This document shows positions 6,527 to 9,368 of a stretch of DNA of 9,368 bases, in pieces. Every line of letters starts with the position of its first letter. The first letter of the stretch is position 1. The notes under the pieces are model-generated. The model was not told where the DNA came from and searched no databases. It saw only the letters and a program-made list of their open reading frames with translations. Made by a program: the position numbers and the translations under genes. Source of the stretch: Bacillota bacterium (GTDB lineage: Bacteria > Bacillota > DTU065). The DNA lies in the NCBI GenBank assembly GCA_012842235.1, contig DUTE01000288.1:1-9368 (forward strand), in the 5' to 3' direction.

Positions 6527-6563
6527 TTGTTATAACATACCTGTATAGGGTATATTGTAACAA
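6527..6563 (+). promoter_or_regulatory. copA-csoR promoter within a 37-bp CsoR-like operator
   Basis: The promoter reads TTGTTA (-35, 6527-6532), an 18-bp spacer and TATATT (-10, 6551-6556, five of six consensus bases). The core ATACCTGTATAGGGTAT at 6537-6553 has the ATACC...GGTAT arms seen in CsoR operators of Bacillota copper operons. The symmetry reaches further: the left arm TTGTTATAACATACC and the right arm GGTATATTGTAACAA match as inverted copies at 13 of 15 positions around a 7-bp centre at 6545. Repressor bound here would cover -35, -10 and the expected start near 6563. Release by Cu(I) is the family model; which repressor binds is inferred from the downstream csoR. Confidence 0.8.
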
Positions 6564-6571
6564 AGAGGTGA
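6563..6571 (+). promoter_or_regulatory. Ribosome binding site that fixes the copA start
   Basis: AAGAGGTGA, 5 nt before the ATG at 6577. The in-frame GTG at 6568 lies inside this site and the TTG at 6574 is too close, so the ATG at 6577 is chosen. If the promoter call is right, the mRNA leader is only about 14 nt and starts almost at this site. Confidence 0.75.
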
Positions 6572-6576
6572 TATTG

Positions 6577-9006
6577 ATGAAAGAGAAAAAGAGTGAAAAG
6601 CAAATTACTGGTATGAGCTGTGCAGCTTGTGCTTTACGTATAGAAGAAGCTTTAAAAGGTCTTGACGGTATAATAGATGCCAATGTTAATTTGGCACTAG
6701 AAAAAGCTAGTGTTGTTTATAATAAAGAACAACTATCTGATAAAGATATTGAAAAAACAATAACTGATTTAGGGTATGGTGTAGTATCTAAAAAAATCAT
6801 TATAGATGTAAGTGGTATGAGTTGTGCTACATGTGCCTCGGTTATTGAAGATGGACTTTTCAAACTTGATGGTGTGAGCAAAGTTTCGGTAAATCTTGCT
6901 ACTAATACAGCAACAGTAGAATATAGTTCTTCAGAAGTTGCTACAAATAAGCTCCTTGAAACAATTAAAGATCTTGGTTATGAAGGCAAGATCAGTACAG
7001 AAAAACAAGGTGATCAGGAAAAAGGAATAAAAGAACAAGAGATCCAAAAGCAAAAGACTAGGTTTTTAGTTTCTGCAGCTTTTTCCTTACCTTTAATGGT
7101 TATCATGGTTTTTCATATGACAGGGCTTCAAGTCCCTGAGTTTTTAACTAGTGATCTACTTCAACTAATTCTAGCTACGCCTGTTCAATTCTGGGCAGGT
7201 TATCAGTTTTACCGTGATAGTTACTATGCAATTAAAGCAAAGAGTGCTAATATGTCAGTTCTAGTAGCGCTAGGTACGACTTCTGCCTATCTTTATAGTG
7301 TTATTTCTATGATTTGGGGCAAAGAATTAGGTATCTCAGGGGTTTATTTTGAGACTTCAGCTATGATTATTACACTCATTATTTTAGGTAAATATTTTGA
7401 AGCTATTGCTAAGGGAAAAACTTCTGAGGCAATAAAAAAACTTATGGGGCTTTCTGCTAAGACAGCTTGGGTTCAAAGAGATGGAAATTTTGTTGAGCTA
7501 CCTACTAATGAGGTCGAGATAGGTGATATTATCCTAGTTCGACCAGGAGAAAAGATTCCTGTAGATGGCGTGATTATTTCAGGCTCTTCTGCGATAGATG
7601 AATCAATGGTGACAGGAGAATCTCTTCCCGTTGACAAAGGCGTTGGAGACTATGTCATCGGGGCTACAATTAACAAGCTAGGTTCGTTTACTTTTAAGGC
7701 TACTAAAGTTGGTGAAGATACCTTTTTAGCCCAGGTAATTCGTATAGTAGAAGAAGCACAAGGATCAAAAGCACCTGTACAGCGTTTTGCTGATTCTGTT
7801 TCAGCAAGATTTGTACCTACAGTAATTATTATTGCTGTAGCAACCTTTTTCATGTGGATTGTCTTTTTAGAAAGAGGTAATTTTACTACTGCTTTGATGA
7901 ACTTTATTGCTGTCTTAGTCATAGCCTGTCCTTGTGCCTTAGGTTTAGCAACCCCTACATCGATAATGGTTGGTACAGGCAAAGGTGCAGAAAATGGGAT
8001 ATTGATTAAAGGTGGCGAGTATTTAGAAAAAACCCACAAAATTAATGCTTTAGTTATGGATAAGACAGGGACCCTTACCAAAGGTGAACCTGAGGTTACG
8101 GATATTGTTTCTGTAGGTTTACTATCAGAGCAAGAGTTGCTTTTGTATGCAGCAAGTGCTGAAAGTAAATCAGAACACCCATTAGCTTCAGCTATTGTAA
8201 AAAAAGCAAAAGGGTTAGAACTAAAAGAGGTAGATACTTTTCAAGCAATTGTTGGACGCGGCCTTAGTGCGAAAGTAGATAAAAAGACTGTCGTGATTGG
8301 TAATAGACTTTTAATGCAGGAAGAAAGTATAGACTACAGCGAATACGAAATGGAGATTGAAAGTTTTGAACGTCAAGGCAAGACAGTAATGCTTGTTGCT
8401 ATGGATGGTGCTTTTTCTGGCTTTATTGCTGTAGCAGACACAATTAAGGAAAACTCTAAAGCTGTTGTAGCTACGTTAAAAGAGATGGATATTCAAGTAT
8501 ATATGATAACCGGTGATAATTGGCGAACAGCCAATGCAGTTGCTGAAAAGTTGGGTATCGACAATGTTTTAGCTGAAGTTTTACCAGAACACAAAGCAGA
8601 TGAAGTTTTAAAATTGAAAGAACAAGGTCTTGTAGTAGGAATGGCTGGAGATGGGATTAATGATGCACCTGCTTTAGCAACTAGTGATGTAGGCTTTGCT
8701 TTAGGTACAGGGACCGATGTAGCTATGGAAGCTGCCCATATCACCCTCTTAAACGGCGATTTAGCTCTTATCCCTGCAGCAATTGACTTAAGTCACAAAA
8801 CAATGAAAAATATTCGCGAAAACCTGTTTTGGGCTTTGTTTTACAATTCATTAGGGATACCACTTGCCGCATTTGGGCTACTTTCACCTGTGATAGCAGG
8901 TGCAGCTATGGCTTTTAGCTCTGTTTCTGTTGTGACAAATTCCTTAAGATTAAAGAGATGGCAAAACCCTTACGGGTATTTGAAGGGTGGAAAAGTAGTT
9001 GAGTGA
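6577..9006 (+). CDS. copA: Cu(I)-exporting P1B-1-type ATPase
   Basis: Pumps Cu(I) (and usually Ag(I)) out of the cytoplasm across the membrane at the cost of ATP. The 809-residue product has two N-terminal HMA metal-binding domains with GMSCAAC (Cys15, Cys18) and GMSCATC (Cys83, Cys86). Eight membrane spans follow: four at about 162-276, two at about 410-460 and two at about 746-792. Between them lie the actuator TGES (346-349), the ion-site CPC (451-453), the phosphorylation motif DKTGT (Asp495), the nucleotide-site HP (534-535) and GDGIND (691-696). The last two spans carry YN (756-757) and MAFSS (778-782), which with CPC define the Cu(I) subgroup rather than the Zn/Cd or Co groups. Every core motif is intact. 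The ATG at 6577 follows AAGAGGTGA. It is the first gene of a two-gene unit under a CsoR-like operator; no copZ chaperone gene is seen nearby. Confidence 0.97.
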   Translation: MKEKKSEKQITGMSCAACALRIEEALKGLDGIIDANVNLALEKASVVYNKEQLSDKDIEKTITDLGYGVVSKKIIIDVSGMSCATCASVIEDGLFKLDGVSKVSVNLATNTATVEYSSSEVATNKLLETIKDLGYEGKISTEKQGDQEKGIKEQEIQKQKTRFLVSAAFSLPLMVIMVFHMTGLQVPEFLTSDLLQLILATPVQFWAGYQFYRDSYYAIKAKSANMSVLVALGTTSAYLYSVISMIWGKELGISGVYFETSAMIITLIILGKYFEAIAKGKTSEAIKKLMGLSAKTAWVQRDGNFVELPTNEVEIGDIILVRPGEKIPVDGVIISGSSAIDESMVTGESLPVDKGVGDYVIGATINKLGSFTFKATKVGEDTFLAQVIRIVEEAQGSKAPVQRFADSVSARFVPTVIIIAVATFFMWIVFLERGNFTTALMNFIAVLVIACPCALGLATPTSIMVGTGKGAENGILIKGGEYLEKTHKINALVMDKTGTLTKGEPEVTDIVSVGLLSEQELLLYAASAESKSEHPLASAIVKKAKGLELKEVDTFQAIVGRGLSAKVDKKTVVIGNRLLMQEESIDYSEYEMEIESFERQGKTVMLVAMDGAFSGFIAVADTIKENSKAVVATLKEMDIQVYMITGDNWRTANAVAEKLGIDNVLAEVLPEHKADEVLKLKEQGLVVGMAGDGINDAPALATSDVGFALGTGTDVAMEAAHITLLNGDLALIPAAIDLSHKTMKNIRENLFWALFYNSLGIPLAAFGLLSPVIAGAAMAFSSVSVVTNSLRLKRWQNPYGYLKGGKVVE

Positions 9007-9271
9007 AAAAGAGAAAACAAGAAAAGAATTATTGAACCGCCTTAACAGGGTAGAAGGGCAGATAAGAGGCATAAAAAATATGATTGAAGAAGAAAAATAT
9101 TGCTTAGATATTTTGCATCAGATCTGGGCTGCAAGATCTGCCCTTTCCAAAACAGGTGAGATTCTTATGGAAAACTATATTAGAACATGCCTAAAAGATG
9201 CATCAGAAGACAATCAAGGTAATCAAGCCGTTGAGGAATTGATAAAGGCAATTAAAGCACTTCTGAATTAA
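8999..9271 (+). CDS. csoR: CsoR/RcnR-family (DUF156) metal-sensing repressor with His-to-Tyr ligand change
   Basis: A 90-residue all-helical repressor, expected to act as a tetramer on GC-flanked AT operators and to leave DNA when it binds its inducer. [21 protein letters not shown] (11-32) is the family's DNA-contacting helix region, and Cys35 (KYCLDIL) and Cys64 (IRTC) match two of the three Cu(I) ligands. The third, a His four residues before the second Cys in M. tuberculosis (His61) and B. subtilis CsoR, is Tyr60 here (codon TAT at 9176-9178). The second-shell Tyr34 and Glu80 are kept. The start is TTG at 8999, overlapping copA by 8 bp, with AAGGGTGG near 8983-8990. Co-transcription with copA implies autoregulation through the operator at 6527-6563. 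A persulfide sensor (CstR-like, two Cys, no His) is the main alternative; genomic context favours copper. Confidence 0.9.
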   Translation: MSEKEKTRKELLNRLNRVEGQIRGIKNMIEEEKYCLDILHQIWAARSALSKTGEILMENYIRTCLKDASEDNQGNQAVEELIKAIKALLN

Positions 9272-9368
9272 AATGGCTTCTTTTAGCAATATGTATTTTG
9301 GTGGAACTTACCCAAAAAGCTCTTAACTTTAATAAAAAATTTTCACCTAAAACCCAAAAGACCCGGCT
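9272..9368. other. Downstream tail of the copper unit, no feature supported
   Basis: AT-rich sequence after the csoR stop. TTTTGG (9296-9301) and CCAAAA (9312-9317) could pair across a 10-nt loop, but no T-run follows on either strand, so I do not call a terminator. No start codon with a ribosome binding site is seen before the window ends. Confidence 0.5.

Noticed and set aside
7650..8081. Minus-strand 143-codon frame inside copA
   Set aside because: It is an antisense shadow of the copA sequence, whose own frame carries all ATPase motifs; no ribosome binding site or family resemblance.
9296..9317. Terminator after csoR from TTTTGG/CCAAAA pairing
   Set aside because: Only six pairs with a 10-nt loop and no T-run on either strand.

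Overview
The window looks like chromosomal DNA of a low-GC Gram-positive bacterium, most likely an anaerobic member of the Clostridia (Bacillota). This rests on AT-rich codon use, strong AGGAGG-type ribosome binding sites, ATG/GTG/TTG starts, TAATG-type gene overlaps, and a shikimate gene run followed by an M24 peptidase, efp and an acidic zinc-ribbon protein of the clostridial CD1247-like type. The species cannot be named from the sequence.

Positions 1-5241 hold a dense plus-strand block that reads as one operon: aroC (its 5' end lies outside the window), aroK, aroB, aroQ, an Xaa-Pro peptidase of family M24B, efp, and a small acidic protein with two CxxC pairs. Gaps are from -19 to +36 bp. 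A strong intrinsic terminator at 5209-5241 closes the block. The four aro genes cover dehydroquinate formation (AroB), dehydroquinate dehydration (AroQ, type II), shikimate phosphorylation (AroK) and chorismate formation (AroC). The shikimate dehydrogenase (aroE) and EPSP synthase (aroA) steps are not in this window. The peptidase and EF-P are a recurrent neighbour pair in Bacillota and have no direct role in aromatic synthesis.

Positions 5325-6133 hold one minus-strand gene for an exported DUF4163/DUF3298 (RsiV/PdaC-type) protein. It has its own promoter candidate and its own intrinsic terminator and converges on the aro-efp operon. Positions 6134-6526 contain no gene I can support, only a small inverted repeat and a weak interrupted reading frame.

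Positions 6527-9271 form a copper-resistance unit: a promoter embedded in a 37-bp imperfect palindrome with a CsoR-like core, then copA (a P1B-1 Cu(I)-exporting ATPase with two metal-binding domains) and a csoR-family repressor gene that overlaps the end of copA by 8 bp. The logic is an autoregulated loop in which repressor and pump share one promoter and Cu(I) relieves repression. The most unusual points are the length of the palindrome and the regulator's Cys-Tyr-Cys set where CsoR proteins have Cys-His-Cys. I see no wholly new multi-gene system here.
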